Numbered from the stretch's first letter, positions 18,510 through 27,575 are shown. The stretch is DNA of 64,000 bases from Roseburia sp. (GCA_023665185.1 JAMPEL010000001.1:55166-119165); one strand, 5' to 3'. Translations and numbers: made by a program. Notes: generated by a model not told the origin, from the letters alone.

Positions 18510-19007
18510 ATGCGTTTATCTATTATCGTTGCCATAGCGGGAAACAACGCTATCGGTCTTGACAACAAACTTATCTATTGGCTTCCTAACGACATGAAGC
18601 GTTTCCGTCTGCTTACTACGGGGAACACGATTATCATGGGACGGAAAACTTTTGAGTCGCTTCCGAAGGGCGCGCTGCCCAACAGAAGAAACATTGTCCT
18701 GTCGCGCACCGCAGCAAAGGATGCTTTTCCCGGAGCGGAGTGTTTTGCCACATTGGATGAGGCTCTTGAAGCCTGCCGGAATCAGGAGGAAGTGTTTGTT
18801 ATTGGCGGAGCGTCTGTTTATGGGCAAGCTCTCCCTTTTGCCGACCGTCTGTGCCTGACCCGCATAGATGATGTTCCCTCAGAGGCTGACACTTTTTTCC
18901 CTGAGATTGATGAGGCGCAATGGACGGAAACATTCCGTGAGGAGCATGTGACAGACGAGAAACATGCTTATCGTTATTCTTTCGTCAATCTTGAAAGAAA
19001 GAAATAG
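18510..19007 (+). CDS. folA: Dihydrofolate reductase
   Basis: This 165-residue enzyme reduces dihydrofolate to tetrahydrofolate with NADPH, completing the thymidylate cycle with ThyA. It has LSIIVAIAGNNAIGLDNKLIYWLPNDMKRF at the N-terminus, with the active-site Asp in PNDM, then GRKTFESLPKGALPNR and VIGGASVYGQALPFADRLCLT. The Tyr in IYWLP is where many relatives have Pro (LPWHLP). It sits behind the symporter gene, not next to thyA as is often seen in this phylum. Confidence 0.95.
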   Translation: MRLSIIVAIAGNNAIGLDNKLIYWLPNDMKRFRLLTTGNTIIMGRKTFESLPKGALPNRRNIVLSRTAAKDAFPGAECFATLDEALEACRNQEEVFVIGGASVYGQALPFADRLCLTRIDDVPSEADTFFPEIDEAQWTETFREEHVTDEKHAYRYSFVNLERKK

Positions 19008-19154
19008 AGCCGGAGGTGTCTGTGAGCATCTCTGCATAATCATTTGGTTTAGGAATCTGTGCATACACACAATGCTTGTTTAGGATAAAGGTTGCCACAA
19101 AACGGGCATAGCTGACAGATTGAAATCGTATAATGTTGGTGCTGCCAACGAACC

Positions 19155-19197
19155 AGTCTTCGTGTCATTTGACGTAATGTCGGTTGGCACGAAGACT
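19155..19197 (+). terminator. Possible folA terminator hairpin
   Basis: A 10-bp perfect stem agtcttcgtg (19155-19164) with cacgaagact (19188-19197), about 150 bases after folA. No T-run of note follows (tgtttatt), so termination is only a guess; the hairpin may instead belong to the left edge of R1. Confidence 0.45.
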
Positions 19198-19199
19198 TG

Positions 19200-20262
19200 T
19201 TTATTAATGAAGTCACGCAGACTCGAATCATTCTGCCGCAGCCTGTTTCCGGATTGTTGGATACGGCCAAGTGTTGTTTGACATTATGTTATTTTGGAAA
19301 GAAGGCGAATTTTAACATTTCCGCAGCCTCTTGCTCTTGTCTGATGCTTGAATTTTTAGTGCGTTGCTTATAAGTGCTTGATAATCAGTTGAATATGTTT
19401 TTAGCGGAAAGTACGTAGTTTTAGCCCAAAAACTAAGGGGTTAGGTCAAAATAGGATGTATTGATAATCAGGTAGTTATGAGATTTTGTGCTCAAAACCG
19501 TCTTTTTTCGGGTTCAAAATCCATTTTTGTTTTTCGGGGCATGGAAAAGCCGGTTTCCTTCTTTTTGAAGAAGTGATTTGGAAAAAAGTCCTATTTTTGG
19601 CCGAAAAACGGGCTTTGAAAATTTTGTGCGCCTTGAAAATAAATTTTGTTCACCTTGCGAAAAAAATCAGTGTGCCTTGGAAATAAATTTTCAGCACCTT
19701 GAAAATTTGGGTTTTAGTGGGCTTTTGGGTGGGAAAGGTGTGTTTTGGGTTGATTTTATATGTCTTTTAGTCGTGCGGATTGTTCTATTTGTCTTCTCGG
19801 TTTTCGGGGCGCAAAACCCTCCGTAGAATCGCGTTTTTGCAACCGAGGCAAGGTGCGGTTCATTTTGAGGCGATTCTACGGAGTCGGAGTTTAACATATC
19901 AAATTGTTAGAAAATTCAATATTTTGCTGATATTTTTGACAGACTCCTCCGTCACTTCGTGACACCTCCCCTAACTTAGGGAGGAGCCTGGTTACCATGT
20001 TCGCTGAGAAACTAATGTATTGATTGACAATGTGTATAGTTCCTTCCCTAAGTTAGGGGAGGTGTCACGAAGTGACGGAGGAGTCTGTCTGAACACACAT
20101 AAAAACACACTTACAAAAAGTCAATGAGTCTGTCTGTGTACATCAAAAACATCCGTCAATAGCATATCTACAAAAAGTAAGTATCCAGTCAAACCCGTCA
20201 GCGAAACATCACCAACATCAAAACTCAACTCTATAAACAAAATAACTTACTCGAAATTCAGT
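19200..20262 (-). repeat. R1 long non-coding repeat, copy 1
   Basis: About 1 kb of sequence shared with copies at 35.5-36.7 kb and 54.15-54.85 kb. This copy is in the orientation opposite to the other two. In order along the plus strand it holds: attctgccgca, a tgacattatg block (19279), two ttgataatcag motifs (near 19378 and 19461), four imperfect 22-base units containing ccttgaaaataaatttt (19620-19710), a hairpin with 12-bp arms ccgtagaatcgc (19821-19881), a nested palindromic element (19938-20089), and a distal end at about 20262 (actcgaaat). No protein is encoded. It looks like a non-autonomous mobile element or a large structured RNA. Confidence 0.8.
19938..20089. repeat. Nested 152-bp palindromic element in R1 copy 1
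   Basis: Long inverted repeat: the left arm gacagactcctccgtcac... and the right arm ...gtgacggaggagtctgtc pair over about 45 bases around a loop of about 60 bases. Each arm contains smaller palindromes (gtcacttcgtgac and cctcccctaacttagg). Its position in R1 is the same in copies 1 and 2, while copy 3 lacks it. It looks like a miniature inverted-repeat element. Confidence 0.75.
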
Positions 20263-20317
20263 ATGGGCAAAAGAATTACGGAAAACGCTGCAATGTAAAT
20301 ACATTTCCATTCCCGGC

Positions 20318-20563
20318 TTATTCAATTACCTTTCCTTGTTTTATGAGTTCTTCCCTGATTTTGAATAGATTGCTTATAAAACCGGAAAAATTTGGGTTGT
20401 CGTATTGTGTCAATGCGATATACGTAAACTGTGTCAGACTCTTTTTTAAATCTGTGATGTGTTGTGCCTTGTCTATTTTCAACTCATTCTCATACTTGTG
20501 GCTTTCAAACCACTTTACAAGCTCTTCAGCCTCTTCTTTTGTATAGCGGGACTTATATTCCAT
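20318..20563 (-). CDS. Small helical protein, unknown function (possibly DUF6965-like)
   Basis: This 81-residue charged, helical protein begins MEYKSRYTKEEAEELVKWF and contains LKIDKAQHITDLKKSLTQF, followed by an aromatic helix and a C-terminal REELIKQGK. The pattern (WF, then D.A..I.DL...., then a C-terminal helix ending REEL) is reminiscent of small Bacteroidota proteins grouped as DUF6965; I am not sure. Codon use looks coding and there are no internal breaks. It stands alone, directly after R1 copy 1, so it may be a passenger or an isolated accessory gene. Confidence 0.6.
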   Translation of the reverse strand: MEYKSRYTKEEAEELVKWFESHKYENELKIDKAQHITDLKKSLTQFTYIALTQYDNPNFSGFISNLFKIREELIKQGKVIE

Positions 20564-20735
20564 GACAGTTGATTTTAATTTTTCGCCAAAGTTACGTCAA
20601 AAAAGTGAGAGGCAGGTTATGGAAACCTCTATTCGTTGATTTTTTCCGCATAAGACGAGTGGAGATTGTATATTTGTGTATATGTTGCATAGTGATACCG
20701 GATGTAGACAAAAACAACAGTATGGTTTTATATAT

Positions 20736-20873
20736 TTCAGTGGGTAGAAATGGCTTTAGACAGCCGTCCTGTCGTGTTTGCAGAACCGCCGGACTTTTTC
20801 TTCCGGGCTGCGGGTGTCCTGTTAGATTCAGCTGAAAATCTAACGGGATTTTATTATTTGAACTCACGTATTA
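20736..20873 (+). repeat. Dispersed intergenic repeat R2, copy C
   Basis: Contains the R2 core ttagacagccgtcctgtcg at 20756-20774, followed by tgcagaaccgccggac and the tail tctaacgggattttattat, the latter shared with copy A. The opening ccgcactgcgg units are missing here. An 8-base inverted repeat gttagatt/aatctaac (20821-20828 and 20837-20844) forms a hairpin near the end. Confidence 0.6.
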
Positions 20874-20890
20874 AATGTTCCCTTATTTAA

Positions 20891-20921
20891 TTGTTTCATT
20901 GATTTATAAAGTTTATATTTG
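20891..20921 (+). promoter_or_regulatory. Promoter of the DUF4492-cydAB operon
   Basis: TTG (20891-20893) and TATATTTG (20914-20921), 20 bases apart, fit the Bacteroidota promoter consensus. The leader to the first start codon is about 220 bases. Confidence 0.7.
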
Positions 20922-21141
20922 CAGGCAAAACGACAGCGGATGTACATAGAGTATATCATGTGTATACATGTCTTCCCGTATAGAGAGCCGTTTGTTTGTA
21001 TTGAGATTTAATACTTTGAGTCATAGTCTGTTTCGTGATTCGTAAATTGCCGGTGAGGTCTGACAGTGTGTGGACGTTTGCCATATGAATATCGTTGGAT
21101 ACAGACTTGTGTCATGACAAGAGTAATCATCATATAATTCT

Positions 21142-21372
21142 ATGAAAAAGTGGATAAGCAATATTTGCGGATTCTATATTGACGGTTTCCGTAATATGAC
21201 TATAGGCAGGACATTATGGGCAATTATACTTATCAAGTTGTTTGTGATGTTCTGTATTATCCGGGTGTTTTTTATGCCCGACTTTCTTGATTCTGTAGCC
21301 TCGGACAAGGAAAAGGACGACTATGTGAGTGGCGAGCTGATTCTCAGGGCGCAGGAACAAGCCGATATGTGA
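21142..21372 (+). CDS. DUF4492 protein, cytochrome bd-associated
   Basis: This 76-residue protein has one membrane segment (about residues 24-44, TLWAIILIKLFVMFCIIRVFF) after an amphipathic start (WISNICGFYIDGFRNMTIGR). The family is found in front of cydA in Bacteroidota and may be a small accessory subunit or assembly factor of cytochrome bd oxidase; its function is inferred from context. The stop codon lies 29 bases before the chosen cydA start, and an alternative GTG start of cydA overlaps its end. Confidence 0.85.
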   Translation: MKKWISNICGFYIDGFRNMTIGRTLWAIILIKLFVMFCIIRVFFMPDFLDSVASDKEKDDYVSGELILRAQEQADM

Positions 21373-21401
21373 TTAATTTTCATACTATAAATTTAATTCT
21401 T

Positions 21402-22949
21402 ATGATTGATACTATTGATGTGTCCATGATTGACTGGTCACGCGCGCAGTTTGCGCTGACGGCAATTTGCCACTGGCTTTTTGTGCCGCTCACGTTAGGA
21501 CTTGCGGTTGTCATAGGCATAATGGAAACAATGTATTACCGTACAGGTAATGAGTTTTGGAAAAGAACGGTTAAATTCTGGATGAGGATTTTCGGAATCA
21601 ATTTCGCGGTAGGAGTTGCCACTGGCATTATCATGGAGTTTGAGTTCGGTACAAACTGGAGCAACTACAGCTGGTTTGTCGGCGACATCTTCGGCGCGCC
21701 TCTCGCCATAGAGGGAATACTTGCCTTTTTTATGGAGTCGACATTTGTGGCTGTGATGTTCTTTGGATGGGACAAGGTCAGCAAAGGCTTCCATCTGGCT
21801 TCCACATGGCTGACAGGATTGGGCGCCACCATTTCTGCCTGGTGGATTCTTGTGGCCAATGCGTGGATGCAAAATCCTGTAGGAATGGAGTTCAATCCTG
21901 ATACGGCACGCAATGAGATGGTTGACTTCATTGCGGTAGCCACGTCACCGACGGCTGTGTGCAAGTTCTTTCATACCGTGTTGTCGAGCTGGATTGTGGC
22001 TGCGGTGTTCGTAGTCGGTGTCAGCTGCTGGTATTTTTGGAAGAAAAAGCATCAGGAGTTTGCCCTGGCAAGCATGAAAACCGGAGCTTGGGTCGGGCTT
22101 GCCGGAGCGGTCATTGCCGCATGGACAGGCGATGGCTCCGCCTTTCAGGTAGCTCAACAGCAACCGATGAAATTGGCTGCGATGGAAGGGTATTATGAAG
22201 GAGAGGAGGGAGCCGGACTGGTGGCTTTCGGTATATTGAATCCGGAGAAGAAAGCGGCATCCGATGATGTGGACGCATTTCTGTTCCGTATAGAGATTCC
22301 GAAAATGCTGTCTTTACTTGCCGAGCGCGATGCCGGTGCTTTTGTGCCGGGTATCAATGACTTGCAGAAAGGCGGCTACTTGCAGAAGAACGGTACGGTA
22401 GCCCTTTCTGCTGAAGAGAAGATTGAGCGTGGAAAGACAGCCATAAAAGCGTTCTCGGACTACCGGGCAGCTTGCAAGGCGGGCGACAGCAGGATGGCAG
22501 AGGCTGCTTCCGTTACGTTGAAGGAGAATATGCCTTATTTCGGATATGGCTATATCAGAGATACCGAAGAGCTGGTGCCTTGCGTTCCGCTCACTTTCTA
22601 TATGTTTCGTGTGATGGTCATATTAGGCGGATATTTCATTCTCTTCTTTTCTCTTGTCTTGTTTTTTGTGTACAAGAAGAACCTTGCCACGGTGCGTTGG
22701 ATGCAGTGGGTGGGGATCGGAACCATGCCGCTGGGAATTATTGCATCGCAGGCAGGATGGGTGGTTGCTGAGTGCGGACGCCAACCGTGGGCCATACAGG
22801 ACATGCTGCCAGTGAGTGCTGCCATATCGAAGCTTGACGTAGGTTCGGTGCAGACTACATTCTTCATCTTTGTCGCCCTGTTTGTCGTCATGCTGACCGC
22901 AGAGTTGGGGATAATGTACAAATCGGTGGTCAAAGGACCGGAATTTTGA
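21402..22949 (+). CDS. cydA: Cytochrome bd ubiquinol oxidase subunit I
   Basis: This 515-residue membrane protein is the quinol-oxidising, heme-bearing subunit of cytochrome bd, which reduces oxygen to water. The N-terminal WSRAQFALTAICHWLFVPLTLG has the heme ligand His24 (His19 in E. coli). GFEFGTNW-type (here EFEFGTNWSNYSWFVGDIFG), the GRQPW motif near the C-terminus (ECGRQPWAIQDMLP) and a quinol-binding loop region are visible. The ATG at 21402 is preferred to the GTG at 21369, which overlaps the DUF4492 gene and adds non-family residues. It allows respiration in low oxygen by an otherwise anaerobic lifestyle. Confidence 0.96.
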   Translation: MIDTIDVSMIDWSRAQFALTAICHWLFVPLTLGLAVVIGIMETMYYRTGNEFWKRTVKFWMRIFGINFAVGVATGIIMEFEFGTNWSNYSWFVGDIFGAPLAIEGILAFFMESTFVAVMFFGWDKVSKGFHLASTWLTGLGATISAWWILVANAWMQNPVGMEFNPDTARNEMVDFIAVATSPTAVCKFFHTVLSSWIVAAVFVVGVSCWYFWKKKHQEFALASMKTGAWVGLAGAVIAAWTGDGSAFQVAQQQPMKLAAMEGYYEGEEGAGLVAFGILNPEKKAASDDVDAFLFRIEIPKMLSLLAERDAGAFVPGINDLQKGGYLQKNGTVALSAEEKIERGKTAIKAFSDYRAACKAGDSRMAEAASVTLKENMPYFGYGYIRDTEELVPCVPLTFYMFRVMVILGGYFILFFSLVLFFVYKKNLATVRWMQWVGIGTMPLGIIASQAGWVVAECGRQPWAIQDMLPVSAAISKLDVGSVQTTFFIFVALFVVMLTAELGIMYKSVVKGPEF

Positions 22950-22982
22950 AATTTATAATCAGCAACTTTTTTATTACGCTTT

Positions 22983-24131
22983 ATGGATACATATATTATA
23001 TTACAACAATACTGGTGGTTCTTGGTCTCTCTCTTAGGTGCTATTCTTGTTTTTCTCATGTTTGTGCAAGGAGGGAACACCTTGTTGTTCTGCATAGGCA
23101 AGACTGAGGAACAGAAGAGAATGATTGTCAACTCGACAGGCAGGAAGTGGGAGTTTACCTTCACCACCCTTGTTACGTTTGGAGGCGCTTTCTTTGCCTC
23201 GTTTCCTTTGTTTTACAGCACCTGCTTTGGAGGCGCTTACTGGATTTGGATGATAATCCTGTTTAGTTTTGTGCTACAGGCTGTGAGCTATGAGTTCCAG
23301 TCGAAAATAGGCAATCTGCTTGGCAAGCAGACTTACCGTGTCTTTTTAGTTGTCAACGGAGTGGTGGCTCCGTTGCTGTTGGGAGGAGCGGTTGCCACAT
23401 TCTTTACTGGGTCGGACTTTTTTATAGAGAAGAACAATATCGGAATTACAGAGATGCCGGTGATAAGCTGTTGGGGAAATGGGTGGCATGGACTGGATTT
23501 GCTGTGCAATCCGTGGAATCTCGTATTGGGACTGGCGGTTCTTTTCTTGTCAAGAATATTGGGCGAGCTTTATTTCATCAACAATATAAGCGACACATAT
23601 ATTGCAGACCGTTGTCGGAGGATGATGAAAACAGATGTGCCTGCATTCTTGCTGTTTTTCTTGGCTTTTGTCGTAAGGATACTGGTATCAGAAGGATATG
23701 CGGTATGTCCTGATTCGGGGGAAATATACATGGAGCCTTATAAGTATCTGAATAATTTTATCGAGATGCCGGTTGTGCTGTCGGCCTTTCTGCTGGGAGT
23801 TGTCTTGGTGCTTGCTGGCATTGTGCTCACTTGGGCACGACGGGCTTTCGACAAAGGTATATGGTTCTCTGGCATCGGCACGGTATTGGCCGTTCTTGCG
23901 CTCTTGCTTGTTGCAGGCTATAACAATACGGCATACTATCCTTCAAGCAGCAGCCTGCAAAGTTCATTGACATTGTCAAACAGCAGTTCCAGTCAGTTTA
24001 CCCTGACTGTCATGTCGTTTGTGTCCTTGTTGGTACCTTTTGTCCTTGCATATATCGTTTATGCATGGCGGAGTATTGACAGAAAGAAATTGGATGCGGA
24101 CGAGATGAATGACAGCAGCCATTCATATTGA
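22983..24131 (+). CDS. cydB: Cytochrome bd ubiquinol oxidase subunit II
   Basis: This 382-residue membrane protein has about eight to nine hydrophobic segments. It is the second subunit of cytochrome bd. The N-terminal LQQYWWFLVSLLGAILVFLMFVQGG corresponds to the family WF..I..L......DGFDLG region, and RKWEFTFTTLVTFGGAFFASFP is the conserved WE.. .TWLV.GG...FPxxY block. It follows cydA after 33 bases in the same operon. Confidence 0.95.
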   Translation: MDTYIILQQYWWFLVSLLGAILVFLMFVQGGNTLLFCIGKTEEQKRMIVNSTGRKWEFTFTTLVTFGGAFFASFPLFYSTCFGGAYWIWMIILFSFVLQAVSYEFQSKIGNLLGKQTYRVFLVVNGVVAPLLLGGAVATFFTGSDFFIEKNNIGITEMPVISCWGNGWHGLDLLCNPWNLVLGLAVLFLSRILGELYFINNISDTYIADRCRRMMKTDVPAFLLFFLAFVVRILVSEGYAVCPDSGEIYMEPYKYLNNFIEMPVVLSAFLLGVVLVLAGIVLTWARRAFDKGIWFSGIGTVLAVLALLLVAGYNNTAYYPSSSSLQSSLTLSNSSSSQFTLTVMSFVSLLVPFVLAYIVYAWRSIDRKKLDADEMNDSSHSY

Positions 24132-24182
24132 TTCAGCTCTTTTCTAAGGTGGTGACAGGCATTAAATAATGGTCGGAATATG

Positions 24183-24213
24183 TTTGAGCATATTTCTAAA
24201 AACACTAACTTTG
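24183..24213 (+). promoter_or_regulatory. Promoter of the YidE/AspT-type transporter gene
   Basis: TTTG (24183-24186) and TAACTTTG (24206-24213) with 19-base spacing match the consensus very well. The start codon is 67 bases downstream. Confidence 0.85.
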
Positions 24214-24280
24214 CACCTCCAAAAAATAAGAAACAGATTAAAAACAAAAACATTATTTTCAACTTTTCAAATGAAGCTGT

Positions 24281-26008
24281 ATGCAATGGCTAATTGATTT
24301 ATTTACAAATGGCGGTTCTGTAGCGCATATCATTCTGCTTTATGCGGCGGTAATCTCGGCAGGAGTGCTTTTGGGCAGACTGAAGATTGGCGGAGTGTCG
24401 CTCGGAGTGACATTTGTTTTGTTTGTCGGTATTGTTGCCGGACATTTTTTGCATCAAGGACAAGTTTTGAACGGCAATACTCCTGAGCCGTTGAGTGTGA
24501 TGAACTTTGTCCAGGATTTCGGTCTTATTCTATTTGTTTATTCAATCGGTTTGCAGGTAGGACCTTCTTTTTTCACCTCGTTCAAGCAGGGTGGTGTGAA
24601 GATGAATCTTATAGCCGGAGGAATCATTCTGCTGAATATAGCCGTAATGCTTGTTCTCTATTATGGATTCATGGACACGTCCGACCCTCAGGCTTTGCCT
24701 ATGATGGTGGGTGTGCTTTGTGGAGCCGTTACGAATACACCGGGACTTGGTGCGGCAAATGCGGCGATAGAGCAGATTGCCAATCAGGCTCCGAATGCCT
24801 TTGGAACCAGTGTGCCGGTTATTGCTAACGGATATGCTTGCGCTTATCCGCTTGGTGTGCTTGGTATTATTGGGTCAATCATTGTGTTGCGCTTTATCTT
24901 CAAGGTCAATTTTAAGAAAGAAGAAGAGGATTTTACTGCGCAGAACAGCAACTCGGCAGCCATGAAGCCTCATTTGATGCACCTTGAAGTGGTGAATCCT
25001 TCTATGGACGGAAAAACTATTTTGCAGGTACGCGATTATCTCGGACGCGATTTTGTGTGCTCAAGATGTCTGCATCAGGGACATGTGGTGCTGCCGACAA
25101 AGGATACGCAGCTTTATATTGGCGATATGCTGTATATTGTGTGTGCAGAGGAAGATGCGGAAGCTATTATCGCTTTTATCGGTAAGGAAGTTGAGGTGGC
25201 ATGGGACAAGCAGGATGTGCCTATGGCCTCGAAAAAGATACTTGTCACACAAGAAAAAATCAACGGAAAGAGTCTTGGAAGCTTGCATCCAAGCAGCTTG
25301 TATGGTGTGAACGTGACACGTTTGTTCCGTTCTGGTATAGAGCTGTTCGCTCATCCGAATGTGACATTGCAGGTCGGCGACCGTATTACTGTCGTAGGTC
25401 CTGAAGATGCAGTGGAGCGTTTTGCAAATAAGCTTGGAAACCAGAAGAACCGTTTGGACAAGCCGAATCTGCTTACCATATTCTTTGGTATTTTGGTCGG
25501 AATTATTTTTGGAAGCCTTCCATTCAGCATACCGGGAATGTCTATGCCGGTCAAGCTCGGACTTGCTGGCGGGCCGCTTGTGATTGCCATTCTTGTCGGA
25601 CGTTTCGGATTCAAGTTGAAACTTGTGGCATACACTACGAACAGTGCGTCGATGATGATACGAGACATCGGCCTTGTTTTGTTCCTTGCGAGTGTGGGTA
25701 TAAAAGCCGGAGGAAACTTTATTGAGACGGTTATGAACGGTGGTCTGATGTATGTGCTTTTCGGATTCCTCATTACAATCATTCCTTTGCTTACAATGGG
25801 TATTATTGCCCGGCTCTATTACAAGGAGAATTATTTCTTGCTGATGGGTATTATGGCGGGTTCTACAACTGACCCTCCAGCATTGGCTTATTCTACAGCC
25901 ACAGCAAACAATGATATTCCGTCTGTGGGATATTCAACCGTATATCCGTTGTCAATGTTCTTGCGTATCATTACGGCGCAGATAATCATCTTGCTGCTTT
26001 GCTCTTGA
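24281..26008 (+). CDS. YidE/YbjL/AspT-type transporter with TrkA-C domains
   Basis: This 575-residue protein has the family architecture: five or so membrane segments (residues 1-190), two cytoplasmic TrkA-C (RCK-C) domains (about residues 225-385), then another five membrane segments. The duplicated AspT-type membrane halves show GL.VGPSFF..F and the later [16 protein letters not shown] and [12 protein letters not shown] blocks. Relatives include the aspartate-alanine exchanger AspT and the E. coli YidE and YbjL proteins. The substrate cannot be deduced. It has its own strong promoter and lies after cydB, unrelated in function. Confidence 0.9.
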   Translation: MQWLIDLFTNGGSVAHIILLYAAVISAGVLLGRLKIGGVSLGVTFVLFVGIVAGHFLHQGQVLNGNTPEPLSVMNFVQDFGLILFVYSIGLQVGPSFFTSFKQGGVKMNLIAGGIILLNIAVMLVLYYGFMDTSDPQALPMMVGVLCGAVTNTPGLGAANAAIEQIANQAPNAFGTSVPVIANGYACAYPLGVLGIIGSIIVLRFIFKVNFKKEEEDFTAQNSNSAAMKPHLMHLEVVNPSMDGKTILQVRDYLGRDFVCSRCLHQGHVVLPTKDTQLYIGDMLYIVCAEEDAEAIIAFIGKEVEVAWDKQDVPMASKKILVTQEKINGKSLGSLHPSSLYGVNVTRLFRSGIELFAHPNVTLQVGDRITVVGPEDAVERFANKLGNQKNRLDKPNLLTIFFGILVGIIFGSLPFSIPGMSMPVKLGLAGGPLVIAILVGRFGFKLKLVAYTTNSASMMIRDIGLVLFLASVGIKAGGNFIETVMNGGLMYVLFGFLITIIPLLTMGIIARLYYKENYFLLMGIMAGSTTDPPALAYSTATANNDIPSVGYSTVYPLSMFLRIITAQIIILLLCS

Positions 26009-26113
26009 TGAAGACTATGCGGAGGCGGGTGTGGTAAGAACCCGTATTTATTCCTTCGTTGGAAGTATTCTATAAATTAAAGTTCTGAACTTTTTGAAAG
26101 TCATAGAGCAAAA

Positions 26114-26827
26114 ATGACAGAGTATTTGAAACTTGCTATACATGAACTTACGCAGTCAGCAGAGTTGCCTCTGCTGGCTGCTTTGTTACTTGGTGTCTTG
26201 GTGGCAGTCAATCCTTGTCAGCTTGCTATCAATGTGTCTGCATTGACATATATGAGCCGTAAAACAGAAGAGAAAAGTAAGCTTATGCTGAAGGGTGCCG
26301 TATATGTTACAGGACGTATTCTTACATACACATTGCTCGGTTGGGGGCTGATATATGCGACAAGTAAGGGGATGGATGTCGATTTTTTACGCTTGTTGTT
26401 AAGCCGTGGCGAGGATTTTCTTCCATACGTATTGCTTTTAGTCGGAGCATTTTTGCTTTTCAGGGTGTTTTTCCATAGGCACAAGCATGGGAGCGGCTGT
26501 CATCATAGCGGACAGGCGATTCGCCGTAGCGGGCCGTTTGGGGAATTTTTTCTTGGAATGGTGCTTGCTTTGGCTTTTTGTCCGGAAAGTGCTATTTTTT
26601 ATTTTGGAATGATGATTCCGTTGGCGGTATCTTCTCCGGTAGGCTATGCTATACCTTTTCTTTTTGCGATTGCTGCGGCAGTTCCGGTATTGCTTATCTC
26701 ATGGGGCATCTCTTCAGCGGTGACTGGTGCACGCAATCTGGAATATCGTGTGGAACGCGTTCAGCTTGCTCTGAATCTGATAACGGGGATTATTTTTATT
26801 CTAATAGGTATAGGATTTCTTTTTTAG
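26114..26827 (+). CDS. CcdA/DsbD-like membrane protein (ArsG-type annotation)
   Basis: This 237-residue membrane protein has six or so hydrophobic segments. Single cysteines in two of them (NPCQ near residue 35 and FCPES near residue 155) recall the CcdA/DsbD thiol-transport fold. A His-rich loop, FFHRHKHGSGCHHSG, near residues 117-131 could bind metal. Close relatives in Bacteroidota are often labelled aromatic aminobenezylarsenical efflux permease, ArsG family. Whether it moves electrons or a substrate is unknown, and no thioredoxin or ars genes are next to it. It has no obvious promoter box of its own in the 105-base gap. Confidence 0.7.
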   Translation: MTEYLKLAIHELTQSAELPLLAALLLGVLVAVNPCQLAINVSALTYMSRKTEEKSKLMLKGAVYVTGRILTYTLLGWGLIYATSKGMDVDFLRLLLSRGEDFLPYVLLLVGAFLLFRVFFHRHKHGSGCHHSGQAIRRSGPFGEFFLGMVLALAFCPESAIFYFGMMIPLAVSSPVGYAIPFLFAIAAAVPVLLISWGISSAVTGARNLEYRVERVQLALNLITGIIFILIGIGFLF

Positions 26828-27277
26828 CCAGCACCGTAAAAGTCGGAATGCTACATTAAATTCTCAAATCACTACTGCTGATGTGGAATTTTAGTGTGTG
26901 GATTTGAAAAAAACAGGTATGATGAGTTTAAGAATCAGTATGTAAAAAGCTTATTTTTTGCGTATAAAATTCTCAAAACCGCACGGTAGTTTTTGTAAAC
27001 CGCACTGCGGTTCTAAAAATTAGTGTGGTGAAAGTGTTTTTTGACTGCTATCTTATCGTTTTTGTAGAACCGTAGAACGGTTTCTTTATTTCTCAGATTG
27101 TGGCATATCAGTATCATGGTGCTGTCCACGGAACTTATGTCTGTGGCTGTGCATCTTCCGAAAGCGAAAAAACTTGAAAAGGCATACGATGTCCCGGTTC
27201 TATAAATAAAAATGCAGTGATACAAACTCGTTCTGAATTTACTTCTCTGTATTTTTTTGACAAAATATAAGGATATA
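26828..27277. other. Intergenic region with R2 copy D
   Basis: A 450-base gap with no gene. It holds R2 copy D (about 26968-27105), then the tRNA terminator. Nothing else recognised. Confidence 0.6.
26968..27105 (+). repeat. Dispersed intergenic repeat R2, copy D
   Basis: Contains two opening units, caaaaccgcacggtagttttt and taaaccgcactgcggttct, then a tgactgctatcttatcg block and tgtagaaccgtagaacgg. It is most like copy B. Confidence 0.55.
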
Positions 27278-27312
27278 AAAAAGGCAGACATTCATTCAAT
27301 GTCTGCCTTTTT
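27278..27312 (-). terminator. Terminator of the tRNA-Gln pair
   Basis: A perfect 15-bp stem aaaaaggcagacatt (27278-27292) with aatgtctgccttttt (27298-27312), loop of five. On the minus strand it lies immediately after the second tRNA and is a classical intrinsic terminator. Confidence 0.92.
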
Positions 27313-27316
27313 ATGT

Positions 27317-27387
27317 TGGGATACCTGGGCTCGAACCAAGAATAACAGGACCAGAATCTGTTGTGTTGCCAATTACACCATATCCCA
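27317..27387 (-). tRNA. tRNA-Gln (anticodon CTG), downstream copy
   Basis: A 71-base cloverleaf on the minus strand: acceptor stem tgggata/tatccca, D arm gtgtaattggcaacac, anticodon stem acaga/cctgt with loop ttctggt (anticodon ctg), and T arm with ggttcgagccc. The 31-39 pair is an A-C mismatch. CCA is not encoded. Identical in sequence to the upstream copy, from which it is separated by 48 bases. Confidence 0.93.
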
Positions 27388-27435
27388 AAAAATCAGTTTA
27401 TGCGAGCGCCGCTTGCAAAGCCTTGTCTGATGTGT

Positions 27436-27506
27436 TGGGATACCTGGGCTCGAACCAAGAATAACAGGACCAGAATCTGTTGTGTTGCCAATTACACCAT
27501 ATCCCA
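27436..27506 (-). tRNA. tRNA-Gln (anticodon CTG), upstream copy
   Basis: Identical 71-base tRNA gene to the one at 27317-27387. Both should be cut from one precursor, made from the promoter at 27545-27575 and ended at 27278-27312. Confidence 0.93.
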
Positions 27507-27544
27507 ATTATAGGCTTATTATGCACTTCCTCTGAATTGCGGTG

Positions 27545-27575
27545 CAAAGTTATGGCTTTCTTTTGAACCGACAAA
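27545..27575 (-). promoter_or_regulatory. Promoter of the tRNA-Gln pair
   Basis: On the minus strand, TTTG (27575-27572) and TAACTTTG (27552-27545) with 19-base spacing. This is an exact fit to the Bacteroidota consensus, 38 bases before the first tRNA. Confidence 0.88.

Larger units (their letters stand above)
19008..20317. other. Non-coding island carrying R1 copy 1
   Basis: A 1.3-kb stretch without a credible gene. It starts with a hairpin after folA (19155-19197), then holds the first R1 element (about 19200-20262) with its nested palindrome. Several 60-80-codon open frames lie inside R1, but they overlap in different frames and none resembles a known protein. Confidence 0.7.
20564..21141. 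other. Intergenic region before the cyd operon
   Basis: This 578-base stretch has no gene that I can support. It holds R2 copy C (about 20736-20873), the cyd promoter (20891-20921) and a long untranslated leader of about 220 bases. The leader could carry regulation of cytochrome bd, but I see no clear hairpin or known riboswitch in it. Confidence 0.6.

Noticed and set aside
19486-19962. Open frames of 60-82 codons inside R1 copy 1, with matching frames in copy 2 (35833-36297)
   Set aside because: At least three overlapping frames are equally conserved between copies 1 and 2, which shows shared DNA, not selection on a protein. In copy 3 the frame matching 19486-19686 hits a stop (tag) after about 30 codons. 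None resembles a known protein.
27317-27506. Two direct repeats of 71 bases, considered as a short CRISPR array
   Set aside because: The repeats fold into tRNA cloverleaves with a clear anticodon; there are only two, and no cas genes are nearby. No CRISPR array was found in the window.
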